From Natronoarchaeum philippinense (lineage in GTDB: Archaea > Halobacteriota > Halobacteria > Halobacteriales > Natronoarchaeaceae): DNA of 64,000 bases. Shown one piece after another: positions 54,901 to 63,967 of this stretch. The translations under genes and the position numbers were made by a program. Within the stretch, counting starts at the first letter, position 1; every line of letters begins with the position of its first letter. Where the stretch lies: positions 62,001-126,000 of the forward strand of contig NZ_OBEJ01000003.1 of the NCBI RefSeq assembly GCF_900215575.1, written 5' to 3'. The notes beneath the pieces were generated by a model. It ran no database searches. It was not told the DNA's origin and worked only from the letters and a program-made list of their open reading frames with translations.

Positions 54901-55320
54901 CTATAACCAGAGGTCCAGTTCGGTGGTCTCGTCGTACTCCCGGTCCAGTTCGTCCTCGAACGCGCGCAGGTACACTTCGCCGGCCCACACGGTCCCGGAG
55001 TCGAGATGGCCCGCGAGCGCCTGCCCGCTCGGCCGCGAGAGCACGGCGTGGGTGTGGGCGAACCGTTCTCCGTCGAGATAGGCGACGTTCCCGACGCAGC
55101 TGGCGACCTCCAGCGGTTCGTCGAAGGTCATCGACTGGTACTCGCAACTGTCCTGATCGTAGAACCAGAGTTCGGCGTCCTGCACGGCCCCCATCGCGGC
55201 GAACCACGCCGCGTCGGCGTCGACCTCGGCGGCGAGTGCCTCGATCTCGGCGCGCCAATCTGCGCCGGTGTCGAGGCGAGCGAGATACTCGCCCGTGGTC
55301 GTGACCTCCCGATAGTTCAT
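54901..55320 (-). CDS. PPC (DUF296) domain protein
   Basis: 139 residues from ATG 55320 (MNYREVTTTGEYLARLDTGA). The plant-and-prokaryote-conserved fold is visible: WFAAMGAVQDAELWFYDQ, EVASCVGNVAYLDGERFAHT, HTHAVLSRPSGQALAGHLDS and WAGEVYLRAFEDELDRE. The conserved HTH triad and Gly-His near residues 94-108 resemble a metal-binding trimer site. Archaeal PPC proteins are suggested to bind DNA or metals, not proven. It directly precedes the polymerase gene on the same strand with no gap. Confidence 0.88.
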   Translation of the reverse strand: MNYREVTTTGEYLARLDTGADWRAEIEALAAEVDADAAWFAAMGAVQDAELWFYDQDSCEYQSMTFDEPLEVASCVGNVAYLDGERFAHTHAVLSRPSGQALAGHLDSGTVWAGEVYLRAFEDELDREYDETTELDLWL

Positions 55321-55401
55321 ATGCTCTCTGGTGAGGCCGGCGGACAATAAAACGTGAGCCTTCCGTCCCGGACGCCGCGACAGATCCTCCATGGCCGCGA
55401 G

Positions 55402-56376
55402 CTACACCCGATCGAACGCCCGGTACTGCTTGCGGTAGCGAACGCGGTCGGGCAGGGCCCACAGCGGCATCGACCGGAACAGGCGGCCGACGGCGTCGAA
55501 CCGCCGCTGTCTGGACGGGCCCCACTCGAAGCCGAACAGCTCCCGCGCCGACGCGGGCAGCCACGCGGCGCCGAGAAACTCCGCGACCGGGCGCGCGCGG
55601 CCGAACTGGTCGAGAAAGCCCGCCGTCACGGCCCGTCCGGTCTCGCCCAGCACGAGGTCGTCGTCGATGGTCGACGCGTATCGCTCCTCGAACGCCCCGA
55701 GCGTGTCGGGAAGTGCTGCTTCCGGAAGCCCCATCAGGCGCTGGAAGATCGTGTGCTCGCGGTAGTACCGACGCTTTTCGGCGCGCGACAGCGGCTCGAC
55801 CAGCGTCTCGTAGGCCCGCGTCGAGAGGTCGAACAGCGTCGCCGCGACCCACCAGAGCAACTCCGGATCGTTGGCGTAGTACGTCCCGTCGTCGACGCCG
55901 CTGTCGTCGACCCGCCCGGCGACGCCCTCGTGGAGTCGACGGACGATCACCGCGCCGGTTATCGCCGATTCCACGTCGCCGAAAAACAGCGTATCGACGA
56001 TGTCGAACGTGTGCGTGAGGCGGGTCCGGTAGTCGCTCTGGAGCGTGCTGTGGTCCCGGAGGCCGGCGGCGACGCTGGGGTGGGCGATCTGGAGCAAGAT
56101 CGGCGTCACGCCGGCGACGTACAGCACGTTCTCGCGGTTGATTCGCCAGGCCAGCGAGTCCGGCCCGAAGAATCCCTCGCCGGGATCGTCGACCTCCGAC
56201 GCCGCGAGCGCGGCGATGTCCTCGGGAATCTCCTCGGCGCGCACGGCGTCGCCGAGATGCGAGAGCGGGCCGTCGGCGTCGGCCGCTCCAGCCAGTGCGC
56301 CCTCGTCGGGGAGTACGTCGATGTCGGTGGTATCAGCGGTCGAGAGTACGTCGTCGCGGCGGTCGATATCGCTCAT
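55402..56376 (-). CDS. MpaB/latex-clearing-like (DUF2236) oxygenase family protein
   Basis: 324 residues. An acidic lead of about 60 residues precedes the DUF2236 core: FFGPDSLAWRINRENVLYVA, ILLQIAHPSVAAGLRDHS, RRLHEGVAGRV and WWVAATLFDLSTRAYETLVE. Several conserved His/Arg residues (IAHP, RRLH) are of the type that ligate haem b in latex-clearing and MpaB proteins. It is therefore a candidate haem oxygenase or peroxidase acting on a hydrophobic or isoprenoid substrate, but family activities vary. Confidence 0.85.
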   Translation of the reverse strand: MSDIDRRDDVLSTADTTDIDVLPDEGALAGAADADGPLSHLGDAVRAEEIPEDIAALAASEVDDPGEGFFGPDSLAWRINRENVLYVAGVTPILLQIAHPSVAAGLRDHSTLQSDYRTRLTHTFDIVDTLFFGDVESAITGAVIVRRLHEGVAGRVDDSGVDDGTYYANDPELLWWVAATLFDLSTRAYETLVEPLSRAEKRRYYREHTIFQRLMGLPEAALPDTLGAFEERYASTIDDDLVLGETGRAVTAGFLDQFGRARPVAEFLGAAWLPASARELFGFEWGPSRQRRFDAVGRLFRSMPLWALPDRVRYRKQYRAFDRV

Positions 56377-56497
56377 CGTCCTCGCCCCCGCGGTGTCGAC
56401 AGCGGCTGCGATCGGGATCGGCGTCTGTTCGCCGTCGCAGCCGATCGGCTTCGGCGTCTGCTCGCTATCACAACTAATCGGCGACGGCGACGACGGC

Positions 56498-57346
56498 TCA
56501 CACGACCACCGCCACGTCCGCGACGATTGCGAGTGTCGTCAGCGCCGTCCCGACGAGCAACAGCGGGTGGCCGCGTTCGGCGGCATCGACGACTCTGACG
56601 GCCGCCCAGAGCCACGCCGCGTCGGCGGCGACCATCGCCAGCAGGTAGACCGCGCCGAGCGTGCCGGTCAAGTACGGTACGGGACTCACCAGCACCGCCA
56701 GCAGGAGCGTCGCGGCCGCGACCAGCAGCGCGCTTCGCTCGCCGAGGCAGACGGGGAGCGTCGTCAGTCCTGCCGCCCGGTCGCCGCGCACGTCCCTCAC
56801 GTCGAGGAGAATCTCCCGGGCCAGCGCGGGCAGCGTGGCGAGCGTCGCGAGTCCGGCGGTCGCGCTCGCATCGCCGGCGGCGGCGCCGCCGAACAGGAGC
56901 GTGCTCCCGCTGAGCAGCGCCACGAGAACGTTTCCAGCGCCCGCTCGCCCTTTCAGTCCGGACGTGTAGGCGGCGACGGCCAGCACGTTGACCGCCGCGA
57001 TGGCGATCGCCGGCGCCGGCAGGACGGCTGCCACCGCCAGCGCGCCGGCGAGGAGCGCTGTCCCCAGTGCAAGTGCTGTCCCGGCGTCGACCGCGCCGCT
57101 GGGAATCGGCCGGTCGGGGCTGTCGACCACGTCGAGGTCCCGGTCGACGTAGTCGTTGATCGCGTTGCCGCCCGCGGTCGCCAGCATCGCCACGAGCGCC
57201 GCCGCGGCGACGCCCGGCCCGACGGCCCGTGTCCCCGCCGCGACGAACGCGCCCACGAGCGTGAGCGTCCCGGCGCCGGCGACAGGGAGCGGCCGCGCAA
57301 GCTCGACCAGTCCCCGGAGCTGTCGATTCGGGATGGTCGGGTTCAT
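56498..57346 (-). CDS. UbiA prenyltransferase, digeranylgeranylglyceryl-phosphate synthase-like
   Basis: 282 residues, eight membrane helices. Both Asp-rich motifs are intact: NAINDYVDRDLDVVDSPDRP (N64, D65, D68, D72) and LLDVRDVRGDRAAGLTTLP. The SPDRPIPSG loop is typical of archaeal DGGGP synthase, which adds the second geranylgeranyl chain to form the archaeal membrane lipid core. Compared with the degenerate UbiA-like protein at 30972 this is the canonical enzyme. A TATA box upstream points to a leaderless mRNA. A short direct repeat (GATCGGCGTCTGTTCGCC type, about 56410-56470) lies between it and the MpaB gene. Confidence 0.88.
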   Translation of the reverse strand: MNPTIPNRQLRGLVELARPLPVAGAGTLTLVGAFVAAGTRAVGPGVAAAALVAMLATAGGNAINDYVDRDLDVVDSPDRPIPSGAVDAGTALALGTALLAGALAVAAVLPAPAIAIAAVNVLAVAAYTSGLKGRAGAGNVLVALLSGSTLLFGGAAAGDASATAGLATLATLPALAREILLDVRDVRGDRAAGLTTLPVCLGERSALLVAAATLLLAVLVSPVPYLTGTLGAVYLLAMVAADAAWLWAAVRVVDAAERGHPLLLVGTALTTLAIVADVAVVV

Positions 57347-57380
57347 TCAAACTACAAATTTCACTACTGCAGTATAAAAT
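57347..57380 (-). promoter_or_regulatory. TATA promoter of the UbiA gene
   Basis: On the minus strand TTTATA (57378-57373) is centred 30 bases before ATG 57346, so the transcript is near-leaderless. Confidence 0.55.
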
Positions 57381-57464
57381 GAACGATAGAATAGACGATT
57401 TGATGGTGCAGGCGTCGGTTTCTAATCGACCCACGGTGTCGATCTCAGCGTGTCGTTCCACGCG

Positions 57465-58214
57465 TCAGTCCCCTCCGAGCGGTTCGGGCGGCGCGATCCG
57501 GAACTCGCCCTCGAACGCGATCCGAGCCAGCGCCCGTGAGCCCAGATCGAGCGCGCGTAGCCGGTCGGCCTGCGGATGGTCGCCGAGCGAGAGCGCGACG
57601 CGACTGCTCAGCGGTGCGGCCCCGAAATCACCTCGAAGTGTCAGCGGCTCCCGGACTACGCCGTCGTCGCCCGCCGTGTAACTGCGCGTGGTGACGCCGC
57701 TGCTGAGCGTTCGCGGACGCCGAATCTCGACCGAGAGGAGTCGTTCGCCGTCGATATCGACCGTCGTGCGCCGGGTGGCACCTTCGTCCTCGAACTCGAT
57801 GCCGGCGACGATCTTCGGATACGACCAGATCTCACCGAGCGCGCGGGCCGGCTCGGTCGTCACGGGGAGCGTCCAGACGTAGCCTCCGCCCTCGCCGGTG
57901 AGCAGCGAGAGCGGCGACGCGGTCCGAGCGTCTGGCGGGGCGGTCCCGTCGTCGGGCGCGGCGGCGAACAGGACGCCGAACTCGGCGTAGGGCTCGATCT
58001 CGCCGCGGCCGATCCGGTCGTACTCGACGCACATGAGCGTCGCCGCGGCCCGGGACGGCGTCACGCGGATCGGCGCGAGCTCCTCGGGAAGCAACGTCCG
58101 GACGCCGTCGAGCGACGCCCCGAATGTCGCGGCGACGATGCTCGCGTCGGTCGACAGCGGGAGCGCGACCTCGTGGCCGGTCGACAGCACGGCGGTCCGC
58201 TCGTCCTCGGTCAC
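57465..58214 (-). CDS. acetoacetate-decarboxylase-family protein
   Basis: 249 residues from GTG 58214 (VTEDERTAVLSTGHEVALPL). ADC-fold strands are visible, including CVEYDRIGRGEIEPYAEFGV and EIWSYPKIVAGIEFEDEG with Lys134 at the position of the Schiff-base lysine (Tyr-Pro-Lys). Family members decarboxylate acetoacetate or act on other 1,3-dicarbonyl-like compounds; substrate unknown. Start and stop of the upstream SDR gene overlap by four bases (GTGA), so it is translated by coupling, and the two enzymes likely share a pathway. Confidence 0.85.
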   Translation of the reverse strand: MTEDERTAVLSTGHEVALPLSTDASIVAATFGASLDGVRTLLPEELAPIRVTPSRAAATLMCVEYDRIGRGEIEPYAEFGVLFAAAPDDGTAPPDARTASPLSLLTGEGGGYVWTLPVTTEPARALGEIWSYPKIVAGIEFEDEGATRRTTVDIDGERLLSVEIRRPRTLSSGVTTRSYTAGDDGVVREPLTLRGDFGAAPLSSRVALSLGDHPQADRLRALDLGSRALARIAFEGEFRIAPPEPLGGD

Positions 58215-59113
58215 GGCAACCCTCCGAGACGCTGGTAGAGCCGATTCGCCGTGATGCTGACCCGCCCGAACCACCGCTGGATCGGGTCCTGCAACCGGGC
58301 TGGAAGTATGTGGGTCCACCGGACGAAGTGGGCGAACGTGCCGACGGGATACCGGGCTCGCGGGGACGCCGTGGTCGCCGCGGCGACGATCCGCTCCGCG
58401 ACGGCCTCGGGATCGGCCGCTAACGGACCGCCTTCCAGCACCCACCCGCGGTCGAGCGCCGCGTAGGTGTCCCCGTAGGCGTCGGTTCGGTCGCCGTCGA
58501 GGCGCTCGCGGGCGCCGTCGGCGAAGCCGGTGTCGACCCACGCCGGTTCGACGAGGCTCACGTCGACGCCGGTGTCGCGGAGTTCGATCCGCAGCGCATC
58601 GGTCAGCGATTCCAGCGCCGCTTTTCCGGCGCAGTAGGTGCCGACGCCGGGGACCGTCGACATCCCGAGCACGCTGGAGACGTTGACGATGCGGCCGTGC
58701 CCAGCGGCCCGCATCTCGGGTAGCACCGCCCGACAGAGCGTCCCGACGCCGTGGACGAGCACGTCGAACTGGCGCCGGGCGTCCTCGGGGTCGACATCTT
58801 CGATCGGTCCCGGAACGGCGTAGCCGGCGTTGTTCACGAGCGCGTCGATGCGGCCCGTTTCGTCGACGATCTCCTCGACGACGCGCTCGCACTGCTCGGC
58901 GTCGGTCACGTCGAGTTCCCGGCAGGTACAGCGCTCGCGTAACTCCTCGGGCAACGGCATCTCGATGTCAGTCGCGTACACCCGCCAGCCCCGATCGGCG
59001 AGCGCCGTCGCCGTCGCGGCGCCGATGCCCGAGGCCGCGCCGGTGATCAGCGCGACCGGCGTCTCGTCGCCGTGTGCGTCGCCGCCAGCGCCCGCGCGGT
59101 TGCCGTCGCTCAC
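58211..59113 (-). CDS. short-chain dehydrogenase/reductase (SDR)
   Basis: 300 residues. The cofactor loop TGAASGIG (24-31), NNAG (94-97), SSVLG region with Ser146 and YCAGK (Y160, K164) form a complete classical SDR active site. An acidic residue (TDIE) at the end of the second strand hints at NAD preference. The C-terminal region (WTHILPARLQDPIQRWFGRV) suggests a hydrophobic or membrane-near substrate. It is upstream and translationally coupled to the ADC-like gene. Confidence 0.93.
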   Translation of the reverse strand: MSDGNRAGAGGDAHGDETPVALITGAASGIGAATATALADRGWRVYATDIEMPLPEELRERCTCRELDVTDAEQCERVVEEIVDETGRIDALVNNAGYAVPGPIEDVDPEDARRQFDVLVHGVGTLCRAVLPEMRAAGHGRIVNVSSVLGMSTVPGVGTYCAGKAALESLTDALRIELRDTGVDVSLVEPAWVDTGFADGARERLDGDRTDAYGDTYAALDRGWVLEGGPLAADPEAVAERIVAAATTASPRARYPVGTFAHFVRWTHILPARLQDPIQRWFGRVSITANRLYQRLGGLP

Positions 59114-59187
59114 TGTTGGTCGACCGTTGGAAACAAAGGGTTATATCGTTGGCTATCGGCGCGAAACGAACGCGTCGGGACGCCGCG

Positions 59188-60309
59188 TTACAGCCCGGCG
59201 ACCTCTTCGATGGCGTCGGTCAGCTCCTTGATGCTCTCGACGTCGTGCTCGCCCATGTGGCCGATTCGGAACGTCGTCTCGCCCAGCGTCGAGCCGTAGC
59301 CGTTCGAGAACGCCATGTCGTACTCTTCGTTGATCGTCTCGATCGTCCCGGCCACGTCGATGTCTTGGGTGTTCTCGATGCAGGCGACCGTCTGGGATTC
59401 GTAGCCCTCCTCGGGGAACATGGCGAAGTGCTCTTCGGCCCACTCGCGGGTGTACTCGGCCATTTCGCGGTGGCGCTGGTCGCGGGCCTCGTGGCCCTCT
59501 TCGAGCATGTGTTTCATCTGCTTGCGGTAGGCCAGCATGATCGGGATCGCCGGCGTCGAGTGGGTCTGGCCCTTCCGGTCGTAGTAATCGAGCGTGCGCT
59601 GGAAGCCGCCGTACCACGAGGCGGAGTCTTTCTCCAGTTCGCGCTCGTAGGCCTCGTCGCTGACGACACAGATCGCCAGCCCCGGCGGCATGGCGAAGGC
59701 CTTCTGGCTCGACGCGAAGATCACGTCGATGTTGTGCTCGTCGATGTCGACGTAGTCCCCACCCAGCGCGGAGACCGCGTCGACGACAAAGTACGTGTCG
59801 GGGTACTCCGCGACCACGTCGCCGATCTCCTCGATCGGATTGCGCACGCCCGTCGAGGACTCGTTCATCACCGTTGCGACCACGTCGTAGTGTTTGTCGC
59901 TTGCTTCGAGTTCGGCGCGGATGTCCTCGGGCTTGATCGCCTCGCCCCACTCGTACTCCAGCCGGTCGACGTTCTTGCCCAGTCGCTCGGCGACGTTGGC
60001 GTGGCGTTCGCTGAAGCTCCCGCAGGTCGGCACGAGGATGTTCTCGTCGACGAGGTTGAGCGTCGAGGCCTCCCAGAACTCGGTGCCAGAGCCCGTCAGG
60101 ATGATGACTTCGTTGTCCGTGCCGAGGAACTCCTTGGTGTCCTCGACGATGGTCGTGTAGAGGTCGGTCATCCGGTCCATGCGGTGGCCGAACATCGGCT
60201 CGCACATCGACTCGATGACGTCCTCGCGGACTTCGGTCGGGCCGGGGATGTACAGCGTCTTGTCGTCGTAGTCGTCGCGGTATTCGCGTTTCTCGGTCAC
60301 GGGTGTCAC
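59188..60309 (-). CDS. class V PLP aminotransferase, alanine-glyoxylate/serine-pyruvate type
   Basis: 373 residues. Start LYIPGPTEVREDVIESM, glycine-rich TGSGTEFWEAST, VDAVSALGGDYVDID and the PLP lysine in FASSQKAFAMPPG (K203) match SPT/AGT-type enzymes. It likely exchanges amino groups between alanine or serine and glyoxylate or pyruvate. Haloarchaeal members are also discussed for phosphonate or serine metabolism. No linked pathway genes. Same strand as SDR, 75 bases upstream of it, so a shared transcript is possible but not evident. Confidence 0.92.
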   Translation of the reverse strand: MTPVTEKREYRDDYDDKTLYIPGPTEVREDVIESMCEPMFGHRMDRMTDLYTTIVEDTKEFLGTDNEVIILTGSGTEFWEASTLNLVDENILVPTCGSFSERHANVAERLGKNVDRLEYEWGEAIKPEDIRAELEASDKHYDVVATVMNESSTGVRNPIEEIGDVVAEYPDTYFVVDAVSALGGDYVDIDEHNIDVIFASSQKAFAMPPGLAICVVSDEAYERELEKDSASWYGGFQRTLDYYDRKGQTHSTPAIPIMLAYRKQMKHMLEEGHEARDQRHREMAEYTREWAEEHFAMFPEEGYESQTVACIENTQDIDVAGTIETINEEYDMAFSNGYGSTLGETTFRIGHMGEHDVESIKELTDAIEEVAGL

Positions 60310-60424
60310 CTGATACTGCCTCCTGCGTCGCGCGGCGGTATGGTACTTTTGATGGCGCTCTGGTGGTAGAATAACTCGGCGCCGAGTACCGACGGGACGG
60401 CGTCTCCGCGTCGGCGTCGATCGG

Positions 60425-60640
60425 TTACTGCTGCTCTTGGGCTTCCTGCATCACCAGCAGGGAAAGCGGTAGACTGGCGGCGACCAGTCCGCCAACGCCG
60501 CCGTACAGCGGATCGACGCCGACCAGCGGCCCGACCAGATAGCCTGTGAGAAACCCGATCGGGTCGAGCACGAGCGCCGAGATGAGGACCTGCTGTTCGA
60601 AGGGCTTCTCTTCTAGCCAGCCGGGGAAGATTCCGAGCAT
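60425..60640 (-). CDS. small two-helix membrane protein
   Basis: 71 residues starting MLGIFPGWLEEKPFEQQVLI. Two membrane segments (about 16-38 and 44-65) with a short Gly-rich turn and polar tail. Unrecognised; similar small proteins occur across Halobacteria. Near-convergent context gives no function. Confidence 0.65.
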   Translation of the reverse strand: MLGIFPGWLEEKPFEQQVLISALVLDPIGFLTGYLVGPLVGVDPLYGGVGGLVAASLPLSLLVMQEAQEQQ

Positions 60641-60731
60641 CGCGTGCTCGATTGAATTTTCCCGCAGGTGATAATTGTTACGTCGTGTGGTTTGTGTCCC
60701 AAACTGATGTGTGCGCCGCGTCGTTCCGGCG

Positions 60732-61271
60732 CTACTCGTCGTTTGGCTCGTCGCTCGGCTCGATGTCGGAGTCGTCCTGACGGCTGTCGGCCGACTCGCC
60801 GTCGGCGTCGATCTCGATCTCGACCGTGTCGACGCCGTCGTCGCCGCGGCGCCCTCCGGGGAGCAGCCCGCGAACGTCCGACAGCACCTGCGAGCCGGAG
60901 TTGGTCGAGCGCAGTTCGGCGTTTCGGGCGGCGTCCCGGAGCGCCCGCTCGATCTGGCTTCGGTCGAGCTGTTGGCCCACGCGCTTGCCGACGACGCCGC
61001 CGACCGCGTAGCCGACGAACTGCTCGACGGTCTGGCCCGGCGTGTACTTCCCGACGGAGTTCTGGACGGCGAGACGACCCGCAGAGCGCCCGACGATCTC
61101 GCCCAATTTCTCGTATTCGGGCGGCTCTTCTAGCCCCTCGCCCGACAGCAACGCCTCCACGTCGACAGCTTCCAGCACGTCCTTGATCGTGTCGGTGGCG
61201 AAGTAGGCTTCGAGCCCCGTTTCGAGGCCGCGCTGTACGTGGTTCGTGAGATCCGGTGGGTCTGGCGGCAT
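60732..61271 (-). CDS. conserved haloarchaeal protein, acidic C-terminus
   Basis: 179 residues from ATG 61271 (MPPDPPDLTNHVQRGLETGL). A Gly-rich helix pair (SVGKYTPGQTVEQFVGYAVG) in the middle looks membrane-associated or amphipathic; the C-terminal 50 residues are Asp/Glu/Ser-rich and disordered. No catalytic motif. Function unknown; divergent to the acetamidase gene. Confidence 0.65.
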   Translation of the reverse strand: MPPDPPDLTNHVQRGLETGLEAYFATDTIKDVLEAVDVEALLSGEGLEEPPEYEKLGEIVGRSAGRLAVQNSVGKYTPGQTVEQFVGYAVGGVVGKRVGQQLDRSQIERALRDAARNAELRSTNSGSQVLSDVRGLLPGGRRGDDGVDTVEIEIDADGESADSRQDDSDIEPSDEPNDE

Positions 61272-61398
61272 CGATGTGTTCCTCACGCGTGATACAGTCC
61301 CGACGACTGAAAGGCTCGTGCCTGCTGGCGCCGGTTCCGACACCTCGGTCGCCGACCACGTCGTCTTTATCATTATCGATTGCGTAGGTTGTGATGTT

Positions 61399-62706
61399 AT
61401 GGCACAGCAAGAAGTACGCGACGTACTGGAGGTCGACCGGTACACGCTCGGACTGGTCGGCCCCGACCAGGAGTGGGCCGGCACGGTCGCCGACGGGGGG
61501 ACGATCAAGACTCACACGCCGCCGGCGTGTTGGGGACCGATGATCACGCCCGAGTTCCGCGGGGGTCACGAGGTCACTCGCCCGATCCGGGTCGAAAACG
61601 CCGAGGTCGGCGATGCCGTCGCGCTGAAAATCCGGGACATCGAGGTGACAAGCGTCGCAACCAGCACGGGGTCGATGCGCGAGCGCGAGGGGGCGTTCGA
61701 CAGCGACCCCTTCGTCGACCATCGGTGTCCGAACTGCGGCACCGAGTGGCCCGAGAGCGTCGTCGAGGGGACGGGCGAGGACGCCATCAAGTGCGCCGAG
61801 TGCGGCGAAAACGCCTCCTCGTTTGGCTTCGAGTTCGGCTACACTGTCGCGTTCGACGACGACCGCTCCGTGGGCATCACCGTCGGCGAGGACGGCGCGC
61901 ACGATCTGGCCGAGCGCGCCGAGGAGGCGATGGCGATCCCCGAGCACTCCCGCCAGCACCCGATCTTGCTGTACGAACCCGACGAGATGCCGGGGACGCT
62001 CGGGCGCCTGCGCCCCTTCGCCGGCAACATCGGCACGACGCCGCCGGTCGAACTGCCGGACTCGCACAACGCCGGCGACTTCGGCCAGTTCCTGATCGGC
62101 GCCGACCACGAGTGGGGACTCGAAGACGAGGATGAACTGGCGGCACGCACCGACGGTCACATGGACATCTCCGAAGTCCGGGCCGGCGCGACGCTGCTCT
62201 GTCCCGTCGCGGTCGACGGCGCCGGCGTCTACGTCGGCGACCTCCACGCGAATCAGGGCGACGGCGAACTCTCCTTGCACACGACCGACGTGAGCGGGCG
62301 CACCGAGGTCGACGTGGAGGTGATCAAAGGCCTCGATATCGACGGCCCGATCCTGCTCCCCAACGAGGAGGATCTGCCCTTCATCAGCGCGCCCTACAGC
62401 GACGAGGAACTCGACGACGGCCGCGAACTGGCCGAGCAGTACGACACCGACCTGACCGAGGAGATGGGACCGATCCAGGTGATCGGCTCGGGGGCGACAA
62501 TCAACGACGCCACCGAGAACGCGTTCGACCGGGCCGGCAAACTGCTGGACATGACCGAGGGCGAGGTCCGGGGCCGATGCACGTTCACCGGCGGCGTCCA
62601 GATCGGCCGGCTCCCCGGCGTCGTCCAGCTCGATATGTTGGCGCCGATGGAGAAGTTGGAGGAGCGCGGAATGGACCACCTCGTGCGCGATCAGTACGGG
62701 CTCTGA
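61399..62706 (+). CDS. acetamidase/formamidase family protein with zinc-ribbon insertion
   Basis: 435 residues. The family signatures are clear: GTIKTHTPPACWGPMITPEF, VGDAVALKIRDIEVTS, FAGNIGTTPPVELPDSHNAG and VYVGDLHANQGDGELS. An extra segment at residues 110-135 holds CPNCG and CAECG (C110, C113, C132, C135), a zinc ribbon not found in the classical enzyme. It hydrolyses short aliphatic amides to acid plus ammonia, providing nitrogen. ATG 61399 is used; a TTTATC element about 30 bases earlier serves as the likely promoter. Confidence 0.9.
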   Translation: MAQQEVRDVLEVDRYTLGLVGPDQEWAGTVADGGTIKTHTPPACWGPMITPEFRGGHEVTRPIRVENAEVGDAVALKIRDIEVTSVATSTGSMREREGAFDSDPFVDHRCPNCGTEWPESVVEGTGEDAIKCAECGENASSFGFEFGYTVAFDDDRSVGITVGEDGAHDLAERAEEAMAIPEHSRQHPILLYEPDEMPGTLGRLRPFAGNIGTTPPVELPDSHNAGDFGQFLIGADHEWGLEDEDELAARTDGHMDISEVRAGATLLCPVAVDGAGVYVGDLHANQGDGELSLHTTDVSGRTEVDVEVIKGLDIDGPILLPNEEDLPFISAPYSDEELDDGRELAEQYDTDLTEEMGPIQVIGSGATINDATENAFDRAGKLLDMTEGEVRGRCTFTGGVQIGRLPGVVQLDMLAPMEKLEERGMDHLVRDQYGL

Positions 62707-62725
62707 GGCGCCCAGTCCGTCCGCC

Positions 62726-63967
62726 TCAGTCGGCCTCGCTCGCCCGCTCGCCGAGGGTCGGGACGCCGCCGATGTCCAGTCGCAAGAACGCCGGAATCGT
62801 CACGAGCGCGATCAGTATTTCCATGCCGCCCGCGACGAAGAAGGCGGTCAGATAGCCGTACGCGTCGGCGACGGTGCCGCCGACGAGAAAGCCGAGCAGG
62901 AAGCCGACGCTCCCGAACATGTTGAACCCGCCCATGGCGACGCCGCGGTCGCCGTCGCGTGCGATGTCGGTCACGAGCGCCATCGTCGCCGGCGAGACGA
63001 GCGCGCCGAGCACGCCGACGGCCACCATCCCGACGCCCGCCAGCCGCAGCGTCGGCGCCAGTCCGACGCTGATCACGCCCAGCCCGTACAGCGCCGACCC
63101 GGCGACGATCGGGAGCGTCCGACCGATCCGATCCGAAAGCGCTCCCATCGGGTACTGCAACAGCGCGAACGGGGCGAAAAACAGCATCAGCACCAGCCCC
63201 GTCTCGCCGGGACCGATGCCGAACGCGTCCTGAAAGTACAGCGTCCCGACGAGCGCGAAAAAGCCCGCAGTCATCCGGTCGATCAGGCCGAAGGCGTAGG
63301 GGATCGAGAGCGTCGGCGTCGCGCGGATCGACGCCAGCGCGGCCCGGGCGCTGCGCCCGCCCGAGGGAGCGCGGTCCTCGACGAACCAGACCAGCACGCC
63401 CGCGACGACCAGCAGGGCGCAGGCGAGATACAGCGGCGCGAGCGCGTCGACCTCCGAGAGCTGGCCGCCAAGCGGCGCCCCGACGGCGGTCCCCGAACCG
63501 ATGGCGATGCCGGCGGCGCCCATGTTCTTGCCGTGCCCGCCGTCCAGATCCATCAGCATCGTCATCGCCAGCGAGAACGCGCCGATCGTCGCGGCGCCCT
63601 GCACGACCCGCAGTGCGAGCACGACGCCGAACGACACGTCGGTGATCGCGGGTAGGACGCCGAGGACGCCGTAGCCCGCTGCGCCCCCGAGCGCGCCGAC
63701 GGCGATGAAGGGCACGCGCTTGCCGGCGGCGTCGCTCAGCGCGCCCCAGACGCCGACGAAGGTGACGAACGCCCCGAACTCGGCGGCGAGAAACCACATG
63801 CCGGCGTCGAGCTCGGTTGTCGCACCGAGCGCCTGCACGAGCCCGCCGATTCCCGGGTAGAGGAGGACCTGTGCGAGCAGGACCGCGGCGACGACGGCGG
63901 CGAGTGCGAGCCGGTCGCGGTGGGTACTCACAGTTACTGGTCCTTCGGCATCGAGCGTGTTAACCAC
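62726..63967 (-). CDS. major facilitator superfamily transporter
   Basis: 413 residues, 12 predicted membrane helices, with the between-helix loop GVWGALSDAAGKRVPFIAVG and the second-half copy PMGALSDRIGRTLPIVAGSA (motif A). Helix-five drug-antiporter motif is not obvious. Substrate cannot be told; the group is mostly drug or metabolite exporters. Convergent with the acetamidase, 20 bases apart. The start at 63967 is near the window end. Confidence 0.9.
   Translation of the reverse strand: MVNTLDAEGPVTVSTHRDRLALAAVVAAVLLAQVLLYPGIGGLVQALGATTELDAGMWFLAAEFGAFVTFVGVWGALSDAAGKRVPFIAVGALGGAAGYGVLGVLPAITDVSFGVVLALRVVQGAATIGAFSLAMTMLMDLDGGHGKNMGAAGIAIGSGTAVGAPLGGQLSEVDALAPLYLACALLVVAGVLVWFVEDRAPSGGRSARAALASIRATPTLSIPYAFGLIDRMTAGFFALVGTLYFQDAFGIGPGETGLVLMLFFAPFALLQYPMGALSDRIGRTLPIVAGSALYGLGVISVGLAPTLRLAGVGMVAVGVLGALVSPATMALVTDIARDGDRGVAMGGFNMFGSVGFLLGFLVGGTVADAYGYLTAFFVAGGMEILIALVTIPAFLRLDIGGVPTLGERASEAD

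Noticed and set aside
56405-56475. Short direct repeat near GATCGGCGTCTG
   Set aside because: Two imperfect copies only, in the gap between MpaB-like and UbiA genes; no element or regulatory context.
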